From: a bacterium 1XD21-13
GTDB taxonomy: Bacteria; Bacillota; Clostridia; Lachnospirales; Lachnospiraceae
DNA length: 64,000 bases
Assembly: GCA_009917555.1 (NCBI GenBank)
Contig: QZDX01000008.1
Coordinates: 1 to 64,000, forward strand
Reading direction: 5' to 3'
Shown here: piece after piece, positions 8,049 to 15,990 of the stretch
Layout of the letters: every line of letters begins with the position of its first letter
How positions within the stretch are numbered: the stretch's first letter is position 1
Position numbers and translations under genes: made by a program
Notes under the pieces: model-generated
Database searches by the model: none
What the model was told of the DNA's origin: nothing
The model's input: only the letters and a program-made list of their open reading frames with translations

Positions 8049-9154
8049 TACTTACTATGGAAACGGAACAGGATTTGCAGACAGATCAGACAATACACGG
8101 AGGCGACCGCTACGGAGCAGCCTTACAAAGCCCCTATACCCAGGAGGAGCTTCTGGATTTTTCCGCCAGCATCAATCCCCTGGGGATGCCAGAGAGCATT
8201 GAAAGGGCAGTCATAGAAGGTCTGACCTCCTCCCGACACTACCCGGACCCCCTCTGCCGCCGGCTGAGAGCAGCCCTTGCAGAAAAAGAAGGCACAAAGG
8301 CAGAAAATATTCTCTGCGGAAACGGAGGAGCTGATCTCATTTACCGCCTGGTATACGCCCTAAAGCCCAGGCAGGCCCTGGTAACGGCCCCCACCTTTGC
8401 AGAGTACGAGGAGGCCCTGAGACAGACCGGTACAAATATCCACCTCCACCGCCTTCCAAGCTCCATGAAGCTGGGAGAAGACATTTTAGAAGCAGTCACC
8501 AAGGACTTGGATCTCATATTTATATGCAACCCAAACAACCCCACCGGTCTCTTGACCGACAGAGCTCTCTTAGAAAAGCTTCTAAAAAAGGCAGAGGCTC
8601 ATTCCACCTGCGTCTGCATAGACGAATGTTTCCTGGACTTCGTAAAAGAAAAGGAAGCCTATACCCTGACCGGCCTCCTGCCCCAATACCCGTACCTGCT
8701 GATCCTCAAATCCTTCACCAAGCTCTATGCCATGCCCGGCCTCCGCTTAGGCTACCTTTTATCCGAAAACCAGAGGCTTCTAAAAAAAATCCGCCAAGCC
8801 GGCCAGCCCTGGTCCGTATCCGAGCCGGCTCAACAGGCCGGAATAGCCGCCCTCACAGAAACCGATTTTCAAGCGCGCACCCTTACCCTGGTAGAGACAG
8901 AGCGAGAGCGCCTGAAAAAAGCCCTGACAAGCCTGGGCTGCAGGGTATGGCCAGGACAAGCCAACTACCTCTGCTTCAGGGCCCCAGGAACCCCGGACCT
9001 ATACGAAAAGCTTCTGGCAAAAGGAATCCTGATCCGTCTCTGCAGCAACTATCACAACCTGACAAAAGAAGACTACCGCATAGCCATACGCACCCCGGAA
9101 GAAAACAAGCGGCTTATACAAGCCATGAGCGAACGAATAAGGAGCAAAAAATGA
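8045..9154 (+). CDS. cobD: threonine-phosphate decarboxylase (CobD/CobC-type aminotransferase fold)
   Basis: PLP enzyme that makes (R)-1-amino-2-propanol phosphate, the linker to the nucleotide loop. HGGDRYG (18-24) and FSASINPLG (39-47) are CobD signatures; CNPNNPTG (161-168) and the PLP lysine Lys226 in [15 protein letters not shown] identify the class-II-like aminotransferase fold. The 369 residues fit. The ATG at 8045 overlaps the previous stop; a second ATG four codons on is possible. From about 8230 codon use turns strongly to C-ending codons, unlike the neighbours, and stays so into cbiP. CbiB (21922) would use the product. Confidence 0.92.
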   Translation: MILTMETEQDLQTDQTIHGGDRYGAALQSPYTQEELLDFSASINPLGMPESIERAVIEGLTSSRHYPDPLCRRLRAALAEKEGTKAENILCGNGGADLIYRLVYALKPRQALVTAPTFAEYEEALRQTGTNIHLHRLPSSMKLGEDILEAVTKDLDLIFICNPNNPTGLLTDRALLEKLLKKAEAHSTCVCIDECFLDFVKEKEAYTLTGLLPQYPYLLILKSFTKLYAMPGLRLGYLLSENQRLLKKIRQAGQPWSVSEPAQQAGIAALTETDFQARTLTLVETERERLKKALTSLGCRVWPGQANYLCFRAPGTPDLYEKLLAKGILIRLCSNYHNLTKEDYRIAIRTPEENKRLIQAMSERIRSKK

Positions 9155-10659
9155 CCACCTCCAAGACAATTATGATCCAAGGCACCACCTCCAACGCCGG
9201 CAAAAGCTTCCTCACCGCCGCCCTCTGCCGAATCTTCAAGCAGGACGGCTACCGCGCCGCCCCCTTCAAATCCCAAAACATGGCCCTAAACTCCTACATC
9301 ACAAAGAACGGCCTGGAAATGGGCCGAGCCCAGGTCATGCAGGCAGAGGCGGCCGGAATCGAGCCCACGGTAGAGATGAACCCCATCCTTCTAAAGCCCA
9401 CCAGCCATACCGGAAGCCAGGTCATCGTAAACGGCGAGGTCCTGGGAAATATGAGCGCCATGGATTACTATGCTTATAAAAAGCAGCTTATTCCTAAGGT
9501 GGAGCAGGCATTTCAAAAGCTGTCTCAGAATTTCGATATCATTGTCATAGAGGGAGCAGGAAGCCCTGCGGAGATCAATTTGAAGGACAACGACATCGTA
9601 AACATGGGAATGGCAAAGCTTGCCAAGGCTCCCGTACTCCTGGCCGGAGACATAGACCGGGGCGGTGTCTTTGCTTCCCTCTACGGAACCGTGAAGCTTC
9701 TGGAGCCGGAAGAGCAGCAGAGGATCAAGGGCCTCATCATCAACAAATTCCGCGGAGATGTGGAAATCCTGCGGCCCGGTCTTACTATGATTGAGGAAAA
9801 AACGGGGATTCCCGTAGTGGGTGTTGTGCCAATGAAGCCTCTGGATCTGGACGATGAGGACAGCCTGTCGGAGCGCCTGAATCGCAGGCAGACAGAGGGA
9901 GCCGTAGATATAGCGGTGATCCGCCTGCCTCACATTTCAAATTTTACAGATTTCAACGTATTTGAAGGAATGGAGGGTGTATCCCTCCGCTATGTGCAGC
10001 AGGCAAGGGAGATGGGACAGCCTGACCTGATTTCCCTTCCGGGGACAAAAAATACCATGGGAGATCTGCAGTGGCTTCGGGAATCCGGGCTGGAAGCCTC
10101 CATCCTGCGTCTGGCGGAAACTGGCACGCCGGTTGTGGGGATCTGCGGCGGTTATCAGATGCTTGGGGAAGCCCTGGAGGACCCGGAGGGCGTAGAGCAG
10201 GGCGGTTCCATGGCAGGAATGGGACTTTTGAACATCCGGACGATCTTTGAGCCGGCCAAGACCCGGACCCAGGTTTCCGGCAGTGTCATTTGGGAGGAAA
10301 AAATGCCGGATAGCTTCAAGGAAAAGAAGGTCCGCGGCTATGAGATCCATATGGGCAGGACCTGCAATCTTGGCCGTTGTCAGGAAACCATCCGTCTGGA
10401 GGACGGTCGCATTGACGGCCTTTGTAATGAGGCAGGCACCGTATTTGGCACCTATCTTCACGGGATTTTTGATTATGGGGATCTGGCAGCTCTTGTGGTG
10501 ATAGGACTCATGAGAAAGAAGGGGCTCGATCCGGGAAGCTGGCATTTTGACCCGGAGGCGCATAAAGAGCAGGAGTACGATAAGCTGGCGGAGCTGGTCC
10601 GCAGCTCCATGGATATGGATAAAATTTATGAGATACTGGAGGCAGGAATCACATGTTAG
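9151..10659 (+). CDS. cbiP: cobyric acid synthase (glutamine-hydrolysing)
   Basis: Amidates side chains b, d, e and g of adenosyl-cobyrinic acid a,c-diamide using ATP and glutamine. GTTSNAGKS (11-19) is the P-loop of the dethiobiotin-synthetase-like domain; [10 protein letters not shown] follows; the C-terminal class I amidotransferase-like domain has [10 protein letters not shown] with the nucleophilic cysteine and GTYLHGIFD with the histidine. At 502 residues it is full length. The ATG at 9151 follows AAGGAGC and overlaps the cobD stop; the longer open frame upstream is only the shadow of cobD. The first 105 codons are C-ending-rich, and the rest switches abruptly to ordinary usage near 9470. 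Confidence 0.95.
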   Translation: MTTSKTIMIQGTTSNAGKSFLTAALCRIFKQDGYRAAPFKSQNMALNSYITKNGLEMGRAQVMQAEAAGIEPTVEMNPILLKPTSHTGSQVIVNGEVLGNMSAMDYYAYKKQLIPKVEQAFQKLSQNFDIIVIEGAGSPAEINLKDNDIVNMGMAKLAKAPVLLAGDIDRGGVFASLYGTVKLLEPEEQQRIKGLIINKFRGDVEILRPGLTMIEEKTGIPVVGVVPMKPLDLDDEDSLSERLNRRQTEGAVDIAVIRLPHISNFTDFNVFEGMEGVSLRYVQQAREMGQPDLISLPGTKNTMGDLQWLRESGLEASILRLAETGTPVVGICGGYQMLGEALEDPEGVEQGGSMAGMGLLNIRTIFEPAKTRTQVSGSVIWEEKMPDSFKEKKVRGYEIHMGRTCNLGRCQETIRLEDGRIDGLCNEAGTVFGTYLHGIFDYGDLAALVVIGLMRKKGLDPGSWHFDPEAHKEQEYDKLAELVRSSMDMDKIYEILEAGITC

Positions 10660-11279
10660 AGAAAATACAGTTTGTCAAGCCGGAAATGATTGAGGCCCGG
10701 AGCATGGAGATCATCACAGAGGAGCTAAAGGGAAGAACCTGGCCGGAGCCTGAATTTTCCATTGTAAAGCGGTGTATCCATACCTCGGCGGATTTTGATT
10801 ATGGGGATAATCTCTGCTTTTCCAAGGGGGCGGCGGCTTTGGGCGTGAAAGCCCTGAAAGCCGGCGTTTCTATTGTGACGGATACCCGGATGGCGGCTTC
10901 CGGAATTAATAAGAAACGGCTTTCGGAGTATGGGGGACAGGTTCATTGCTTCATGGACGCGGCAGATGTGGCAGAGGAAGCGAAGAATCGGGGCTGTACC
11001 CGGGCGGCGGTCTGCATGGAACGGGCGGCAGCGCTGCGTGAGAATCTGGTGATCGCGGTAGGAAATGCGCCTACGGCTCTGGTGCGGCTGTATGAATTGA
11101 TTCAGGCGGGGGAGATTCGGCCGGTGCTGATTATCGGGGCGCCGGTGGGATTTGTAAATGTGGTGGAAGCGAAAGAGTTAATTATGACGGCGGGTGTGCC
11201 TTATATTGTTCCCAAAGGGCGTAAGGGCGGGAGCAATATTGCGGCGACCATATGTAATGCGTTGTTGTATCAGAAGTAA
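10653..11279 (+). CDS. cbiC: cobalt-precorrin-8 methylmutase
   Basis: Moves the methyl group from C-11 to C-12 to form cobyrinic acid. The catalytic histidine is His43 in [10 protein letters not shown]; the family's [10 protein letters not shown] and [11 protein letters not shown] and the C-terminal [14 protein letters not shown] are all visible. The 208 residues match the family. It overlaps the cbiP stop by 7 nt. The operon is then interrupted by a long-hairpin repeat before cobT. Confidence 0.95.
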   Translation: MLEKIQFVKPEMIEARSMEIITEELKGRTWPEPEFSIVKRCIHTSADFDYGDNLCFSKGAAALGVKALKAGVSIVTDTRMAASGINKKRLSEYGGQVHCFMDAADVAEEAKNRGCTRAAVCMERAAALRENLVIAVGNAPTALVRLYELIQAGEIRPVLIIGAPVGFVNVVEAKELIMTAGVPYIVPKGRKGGSNIAATICNALLYQK

Positions 11280-11286
11280 AAATTGT

Positions 11287-11570
11287 GAGGGACGGACGGG
11301 GCTGGCGCAAAATAAGCCAGCAGCCATTTCCATATCCTGTGTCCGGACGATTCACGTACATTCTGTCTGCTATGAGCGTACATTGCCCCTTTTTTGTTTT
11401 TTATAATGCTTGGTTTTCTTGGTCAATGTTCGTTCATATCAGACAGCCTGTTCGTGAACAGCCGGACACCGGATATCGGAAAAGTCTTCTGTCTTATTTT
11501 GCGCCAGCCCCTGTTTACTTGGAATGGGAATTGTATTTTACTTTTGATGTTGTGGGTGGTTTGTGTGATG
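11287..11570. repeat. long-hairpin repeat, family 3, copy 1
   Basis: One nested foldback of about 214 nt. Outer arms 11298-11316 and 11493-11511 are a perfect 19-bp match; inner pairs are TGTCCGG/CCGGACA, TTCACG (11351-11356)/CGTGAA (11453-11458), CTGTCTG/CAGACAG and a near-perfect 15-bp stem (11371-11385 with 11424-11438), closing a T-rich loop. The flanks GAGGGACGGACGGG (left) and TTGTGGGTGGTT (right) recur at the second copy (54077-54330), but the outer arms there are unrelated in sequence. No convincing coding frame. It fills the whole cbiC-cobT gap. Confidence 0.8.
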
Positions 11571-11619
11571 GATCTAATTATCATGCAGATAGGACTTTGG
11601 AAGAAAGGATTGCTGGGAA

Positions 11620-12690
11620 ATGGATGAATATAGGTTTTTGAAAGATTACATTGATGGGATTCAGCCTTTGGATGAGGAGGCAATGGAGAAGTCCTGGGAA
11701 TATTGGGATTCTTTGTGTAAACCTCTTCGGGGGATGGGAAGGCTGGAGGAGATGGTGGTGCAACTGGCGGGGATCTATGGGACGGTGCATCCGGGGGAGC
11801 TTAAGCCTGTTGTTGTGATTATGGGGGCGGATAATGGGGTCGTGGCTGAGGGGGTCAGCCAAACGGGTAGTGAGGTGACGGCTCAGGTGCTGGAGAATAT
11901 GGGGGAGCGGATTTCTTCTGTCTGTATTATGGCTCGGACCCAGGGGATTGAGGTGATCCCGGTGAATATTGGGATGCTGGTGGATGGGAAGCATCCAAGG
12001 ATCTGGAATCGGGTAGTGCGCTATGGAACGGGAAATATTGCTAAGGGGCCGGCTATGAGCCGGGAGGAGGCGCTTCAGGCGATTGTTACGGGGATTGAGG
12101 TTGTAAAGGAGCTCTATGATAAGGGCTTTCGGATGGTGATTACCGGGGAGATGGGAATTGGGAATACGACGCCCAGCTCGGCTATGGCCTCGGTGCTTTT
12201 GTCCCAGGAGGTGGAGAGGATGACAGGCCGGGGAGCTGGACTGTCCAGTGAGGGGCTTAATCGGAAGATTCAGGTAATTAAGAGGGCTATAGAGGTAAAT
12301 CAACCGGACAAGGGAGATGTTCTGGATGTGCTCAGCAAGGTGGGAAGTCTGGATATTGCCGGGATGATTGGCTGCTATATTGGGGCGGCTGTGTGCCGGA
12401 TTCCTGCATTGATTGACGGATTCATTTCTTCGGTGGCGGCTTACTGTGCGGCGGCCTTGGCTCCTGCGTGCAAGGGGTATATGGTGCCGACTCATTGTTC
12501 GGCAGAGCCGGCAGGCAGATTATTGCTGGAGGCGTTGAGAATGGAGGCGCCTATTCAGGCGGGTATGCATCTGGGAGAGGGAACCGGGGCGGTGACGGCT
12601 TACAGCCTTTATCAGTATGCGTTTGCTCTCTATGATGGGCTCCCAAGCTGGAATGACGGGAAAGTGGAGGCTTATGTGCATTTGAAGTGA
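11620..12690 (+). CDS. cobT: nicotinate-nucleotide-dimethylbenzimidazole phosphoribosyltransferase
   Basis: Activates the lower-ligand base by transfer of ribose phosphate from nicotinate mononucleotide, giving the alpha-ribotide used by CobS. Seen: MGADNGVVAEGVS, GEMGIGNTTPSSA, DGFISSVAA, and HLGEGTGAV near the C-terminus with the catalytic glutamate. At 356 residues it is full length. Codons are rich in GGG and T-ending forms, unlike cobD and early cbiP. The SD is weak (GAAAGGA about 14 bases upstream). It is cut off from cbiC by the long-hairpin repeat and may need its own promoter, which I could not identify. Confidence 0.95.
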   Translation: MDEYRFLKDYIDGIQPLDEEAMEKSWEYWDSLCKPLRGMGRLEEMVVQLAGIYGTVHPGELKPVVVIMGADNGVVAEGVSQTGSEVTAQVLENMGERISSVCIMARTQGIEVIPVNIGMLVDGKHPRIWNRVVRYGTGNIAKGPAMSREEALQAIVTGIEVVKELYDKGFRMVITGEMGIGNTTPSSAMASVLLSQEVERMTGRGAGLSSEGLNRKIQVIKRAIEVNQPDKGDVLDVLSKVGSLDIAGMIGCYIGAAVCRIPALIDGFISSVAAYCAAALAPACKGYMVPTHCSAEPAGRLLLEALRMEAPIQAGMHLGEGTGAVTAYSLYQYAFALYDGLPSWNDGKVEAYVHLK

Positions 12691-12717
12691 CAGGCTTTGG
12701 AAGAAATGGAGCAGGTA

Positions 12718-12938
12718 ATGAAAAAATTAATTGCAGAAGAATATAAACGATTTGAGGATATTTTTTATGATTTTGCTGAGGTCAGCAAAATCGTAGAAGC
12801 AGGGGTTATTACAAATGAGGAAAGAGCAGATGGTACGTTTAAAGGCAAAAGCAAAACAAGGGAAGTGAATGCTTGATGAGTGAAACAGTAGGAAAGCTTT
12901 TGCGGTTATTGGTGTTTCAGGGAAATGCCCCATTATAG
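12718..12938 (+). pseudogene. dinD: dinD remnant (deleted and frameshifted)
   Basis: A 52-codon frame (12718-12876) strings together pieces that in DinD (DNA-damage-inducible protein D, about 280 residues) are far apart: the start KKLIAEEYKRFEDI, the middle FAEVSKIVEAG, then a piece like the C-terminal EEK..DG..KQ region. After a frame change at 12876 a further 20 codons (SETVGKLLRLLV..GNAP) resemble the VGRKVRQTIQELGGTMP end of DinD. So most of the gene is gone by internal deletions, and what is left spans both ends. The assignment is from remembered family motifs. It is not expected to work. Confidence 0.55.
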
Positions 12939-12948
12939 GGAGGAACAG

Positions 12949-13695
12949 ATGCAGATTATCATATCACCGGCTAAGCAGATGCGTGTGGATACGGATTCTA
13001 TAGAGCCGGGTGGACAGCCTGTATTTTTGGAGGAGACGAAGAAGCTGCTTGGAAAGCTTCAGACCTTTGACAGAGGGGAGCTTAGGGAACTGTTTCGTGC
13101 CAATGAGAAGATTACGGAGGAAAATTTTCAGAGATATTCTTCCATGAAGCTGGAACATGGGCAGACGCCGGCAGTGCTTTCTTATGTAGGGCTTCAATAT
13201 CAGTATATGGCGCCGCAGGTGTTTACCCAGGAGCAGTGGGAGTATGTGAAAAAGCATCTCTGGATCTTAAGTGGCTTTTATGGAATACTAAGACCAGATC
13301 ATGGAGTGACGCCATACCGGTTGGAGATGCAGGCCAGGCTTTCCATGGGGGAGGCGAAGGATCTCTATACATTCTGGGGGGACAAGCTTTATCGGGAGTT
13401 AGTGAGGGAGGATAAAGTGGTTCTGAATCTGGCGTCGAAGGAGTATTCGAAAGCCATAGAGCCTTATCTGGAGCCGGAGGTTCGGTATGTTACCTGTATT
13501 TTTGGAAGCTTACAGGATGGAAAGGTCAAGGTAAAAGGGACGGAGGCTAAGATGGCCAGAGGCGAGATGGTCCGGTGGTTGTCCAAGAAGCAGGTGGTAA
13601 CGCCGGAGGAGGTTCGCGGGTTTGACGGACTGGGGTATTCCTACTGTGAGGAGAGGTCGTCCGAGGGGGAGCATGTGTTTATAAAAAATGGCTGA
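12949..13695 (+). CDS. yaaA: YaaA family protein (peroxide stress, DUF328)
   Basis: The YaaA family binds DNA and helps limit iron-driven damage during peroxide stress in E. coli; the biochemical activity is not settled. Seen: IIISPAKQM at the start, LSYVGLQYQYM, LWILSGFYGILRP, PYRLEMQARL and VLNLASKEYSKAI, all in family order, with 248 residues as usual. The ATG at 12949 follows AGGGAGG by 5 bases; an ATG 8 codons earlier lacks an SD and overlaps the dinD debris. It has no link to corrin synthesis and looks like a passenger in the cob cluster together with the debris. Confidence 0.9.
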   Translation: MQIIISPAKQMRVDTDSIEPGGQPVFLEETKKLLGKLQTFDRGELRELFRANEKITEENFQRYSSMKLEHGQTPAVLSYVGLQYQYMAPQVFTQEQWEYVKKHLWILSGFYGILRPDHGVTPYRLEMQARLSMGEAKDLYTFWGDKLYRELVREDKVVLNLASKEYSKAIEPYLEPEVRYVTCIFGSLQDGKVKVKGTEAKMARGEMVRWLSKKQVVTPEEVRGFDGLGYSYCEERSSEGEHVFIKNG

Positions 13696-13792
13696 TGTGT
13701 TAAAATCAAAATTAAGGAATATCCGGAAGAAATGACTACTTGGGAAAATAAGAATATAATTGCACAAACCTTAGAAAAGCGGTTTCTAAACT

Positions 13793-14908
13793 ATGTTAGA
13801 TAAATACGTTTACAAAAACAACCAAAAAATGCGCCTGGGCTATACCACGGGCTCTTGTGCCGCAGGAGCGGCGAAGGCGGCGGCGCAGATGCTCCTTACA
13901 GGAAAGCCGGTGCCTTACGTAGAGCTGATGACGCCAAAGGGGATTCGCCTTAACCTGGAGGTGCTGGATCTCTGCTTTTCCAAAGACACGGCCTCCTGTG
14001 CCATAAGAAAAGACGCAGGGGATGACCCGGATGTAACTCACGGTCTCAAGGTGTACGCTACAGTGCATAAGACACAGGAGGCAGGCATTTACATTGAGGG
14101 GGGAGAGGGCGTAGGCCGTGTGACCAGGGAGGGTCTGGAACAGCCGGTGGGAAGTGCCGCCATCAACTCCGTTCCAAGAGCTATGATTCGGGAGGGTGTG
14201 GAGGAAGTCTGCCGCCGTTTTGGATATCAGGGGGGCATCTCCGTAATCATATCCATCCCGAAAAGCAGGGAGCTTGCAAAGAAAACCTTTAATCCCAGGC
14301 TGGGGATCGAGGGAGGGATCTCTGTGCTTGGTACAAGCGGAATTGTGGAGCCTATGAGTGAGGCTGCCCTCATTGAGACCATCCGCATGGAAATCCGTAT
14401 GCAGCATACACAGGGACACCGGTATCTGGTGCTGGCTCCTGGCAATTATGGGCTGGACTTCCTAAAGGAATACAATCCGGCGCTTTTGGAGCACTGTGTG
14501 AAATACAGCAACTTTCTGGGAGAGGCCATTGACGCTGCGGTGGAATACGGCTTTCAGGGAGTACTTCTGGCAGGTCATATCGGTAAGCTGGTGAAGCTGG
14601 CAGGAGGAATTATGAACACCCATTCCCGCAATGCGGATGCCAGAATGGAGATTCTCACAGCCCATGCCGCCGTACTGGGAGCTGGTAAAGAGACGGCAGA
14701 GGCTCTTATGACCTGCGTCACCACCGATGAAGCCCTGGACATCCTAAAGGAAGCAGGACTTTTAGAGGGAGTCATGAGTCGCCTGATGGAACGGATGGAG
14801 TTTTATGTGAACCATAGAAGCGGCGATGCATTCCCCTGCGCTGTGATCACATTTTCCCAGAAGCATGGAATCCTGGGAAAGTCAGCCCGTGTGGAGGAGA
14901 TATTATGA
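13793..14908 (+). CDS. cbiD: cobalt-precorrin-5B C1-methyltransferase
   Basis: Methylates C-1 of cobalt-precorrin-5B, a step found only in the anaerobic pathway. LGYTTGSCAAGAAKAAA near the N-terminus is the CbiD signature; GEGVGRVTREGL, AINSVPRAMI and GNYGLDFL follow; 371 residues is normal. No SD is visible before the ATG at 13793. A 23-codon open frame (ATG at 13726, SD-like CGGAAG) ends at 13803, overlapping the cbiD start by 11 nt, so translational coupling is possible. The stop overlaps cbiG. Confidence 0.94.
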   Translation: MLDKYVYKNNQKMRLGYTTGSCAAGAAKAAAQMLLTGKPVPYVELMTPKGIRLNLEVLDLCFSKDTASCAIRKDAGDDPDVTHGLKVYATVHKTQEAGIYIEGGEGVGRVTREGLEQPVGSAAINSVPRAMIREGVEEVCRRFGYQGGISVIISIPKSRELAKKTFNPRLGIEGGISVLGTSGIVEPMSEAALIETIRMEIRMQHTQGHRYLVLAPGNYGLDFLKEYNPALLEHCVKYSNFLGEAIDAAVEYGFQGVLLAGHIGKLVKLAGGIMNTHSRNADARMEILTAHAAVLGAGKETAEALMTCVTTDEALDILKEAGLLEGVMSRLMERMEFYVNHRSGDAFPCAVITFSQKHGILGKSARVEEIL

Positions 14909-15948
14909 AGCTGGCAGTAATTGCGTTCACCCGCTCCGGGTGCAGGCTTGCACAGAAAATCCGGGAGGCGGTTACCACAAAGGAAAATGAATGTGAGATC
15001 TGGGGAAAGGGAAAGGAGGCTCGTTCCTGGGGAGTACCGGTTTTGGAGGAATCCTTGAGGGAATGGACCGGCCGGCAGTTTGCCTCCCAGGACGCCCTGC
15101 TTTATATCGGAGCGGCCGGAATTGCGGTGCGCGCTATCGCCCCCTTTGTGGAGAGTAAAGCGTCAGACCCGGCGGTATTGTGCATGGACGAACAGGGAAA
15201 ATTTGTGATTTCCCTGCTGTCGGGCCATCTGGGCGGTGCCAATGAGCTGACAAAGGAGCTTGCCCTGATCTGCGGTGCCATGCCGGTAATCACTACGGCC
15301 ACCGATGTGGGCGGCCGCTTTTCTGTGGACAGCTTTGCAAGGAAAGAGCATTTATATCTGGACAATCTGAAGCTGGCCAAACGAATTTCCGCAGAGATAT
15401 TGGAAAACCGCACAGTGGGACTGTACAGTGACTTCGAGCTGACCGGACAGGTGCCCTTGGAGCTGTCCCTTCACAAGCGGGAGGGGTTGGGGATCAGCAT
15501 TTCCCTGGATGACACCTACGATCCGTTCCCGGAAACCCTTCATCTGGTGCCCAAAATTCTGGTCCTTGGCATTGGCTGTAAAAGGGGTACATCCAAGGGG
15601 CAGATTGAAGCCCTGGTAAAAAAGGTCATGGTGCAGAATCAATTTTCCATGCACAGCATTGGGAAGGTTGCCTCCATAGATTTGAAGAAGGACGAGCCGG
15701 GGCTGTTGGAATTCTGCCAGGACTATGGTGCACAGCTTCTCGCCTACGGCAGGGAGGAGTTGGAGCAGGTACCCTGTGAGGAGGGTTTTTCGGAATCCGA
15801 ATTTGTAAAAGAGGTTACCGGCCTGGGAAATGTGTGCGAGCGCAGCGCCCTAAAAGCCTCCGGGCGGACAAGGCTGATTCAGAGGAAGACGGCGGAGCAT
15901 GGGGTGACGCTGGCGATTGCACTGGAGGATTATGTGGTGCGGTTTTAA
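14905..15948 (+). CDS. cbiG: cobalt-precorrin-5A hydrolase
   Basis: Opens the delta-lactone of cobalt-precorrin-5A and releases the C-20 carbon as acetaldehyde. Residues to about 120 form the N-terminal domain with YIGAAGIAVRAIAP and SLLSGHLGGAN; the C-terminal domain begins near 215 with LGIGCKRGTSK and contains IGKVASIDLKKDE. Length 347 is typical. ATGA overlap with cbiD. The SD is GAGGAG within the cbiD end. Confidence 0.94.
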   Translation: MKLAVIAFTRSGCRLAQKIREAVTTKENECEIWGKGKEARSWGVPVLEESLREWTGRQFASQDALLYIGAAGIAVRAIAPFVESKASDPAVLCMDEQGKFVISLLSGHLGGANELTKELALICGAMPVITTATDVGGRFSVDSFARKEHLYLDNLKLAKRISAEILENRTVGLYSDFELTGQVPLELSLHKREGLGISISLDDTYDPFPETLHLVPKILVLGIGCKRGTSKGQIEALVKKVMVQNQFSMHSIGKVASIDLKKDEPGLLEFCQDYGAQLLAYGREELEQVPCEEGFSESEFVKEVTGLGNVCERSALKASGRTRLIQRKTAEHGVTLAIALEDYVVRF

Positions 15949-15990
15949 ACGTCAAGGAAGATTTGCAAAAGGGAAATAGAGGAATCGCTT

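Noticed and set aside
8524-9150. 209-codon N-terminal extension of CbiP
   Set aside because: It is an out-of-frame shadow of cobD, proline- and arginine-rich because of the C-rich codons; the ATG at 9151 follows AAGGAGC.
11285-11641. 118-codon plus-strand frame in the cbiC-cobT gap
   Set aside because: It spans both arms of the long hairpin, so its peptide is dictated by the repeat; no SD and no family resemblance.
13693-13803. Selenocysteine or stop read-through at the yaaA TGA
   Set aside because: YaaA is already full length at the TGA and no SECIS-like stem follows; the extension has no family counterpart.
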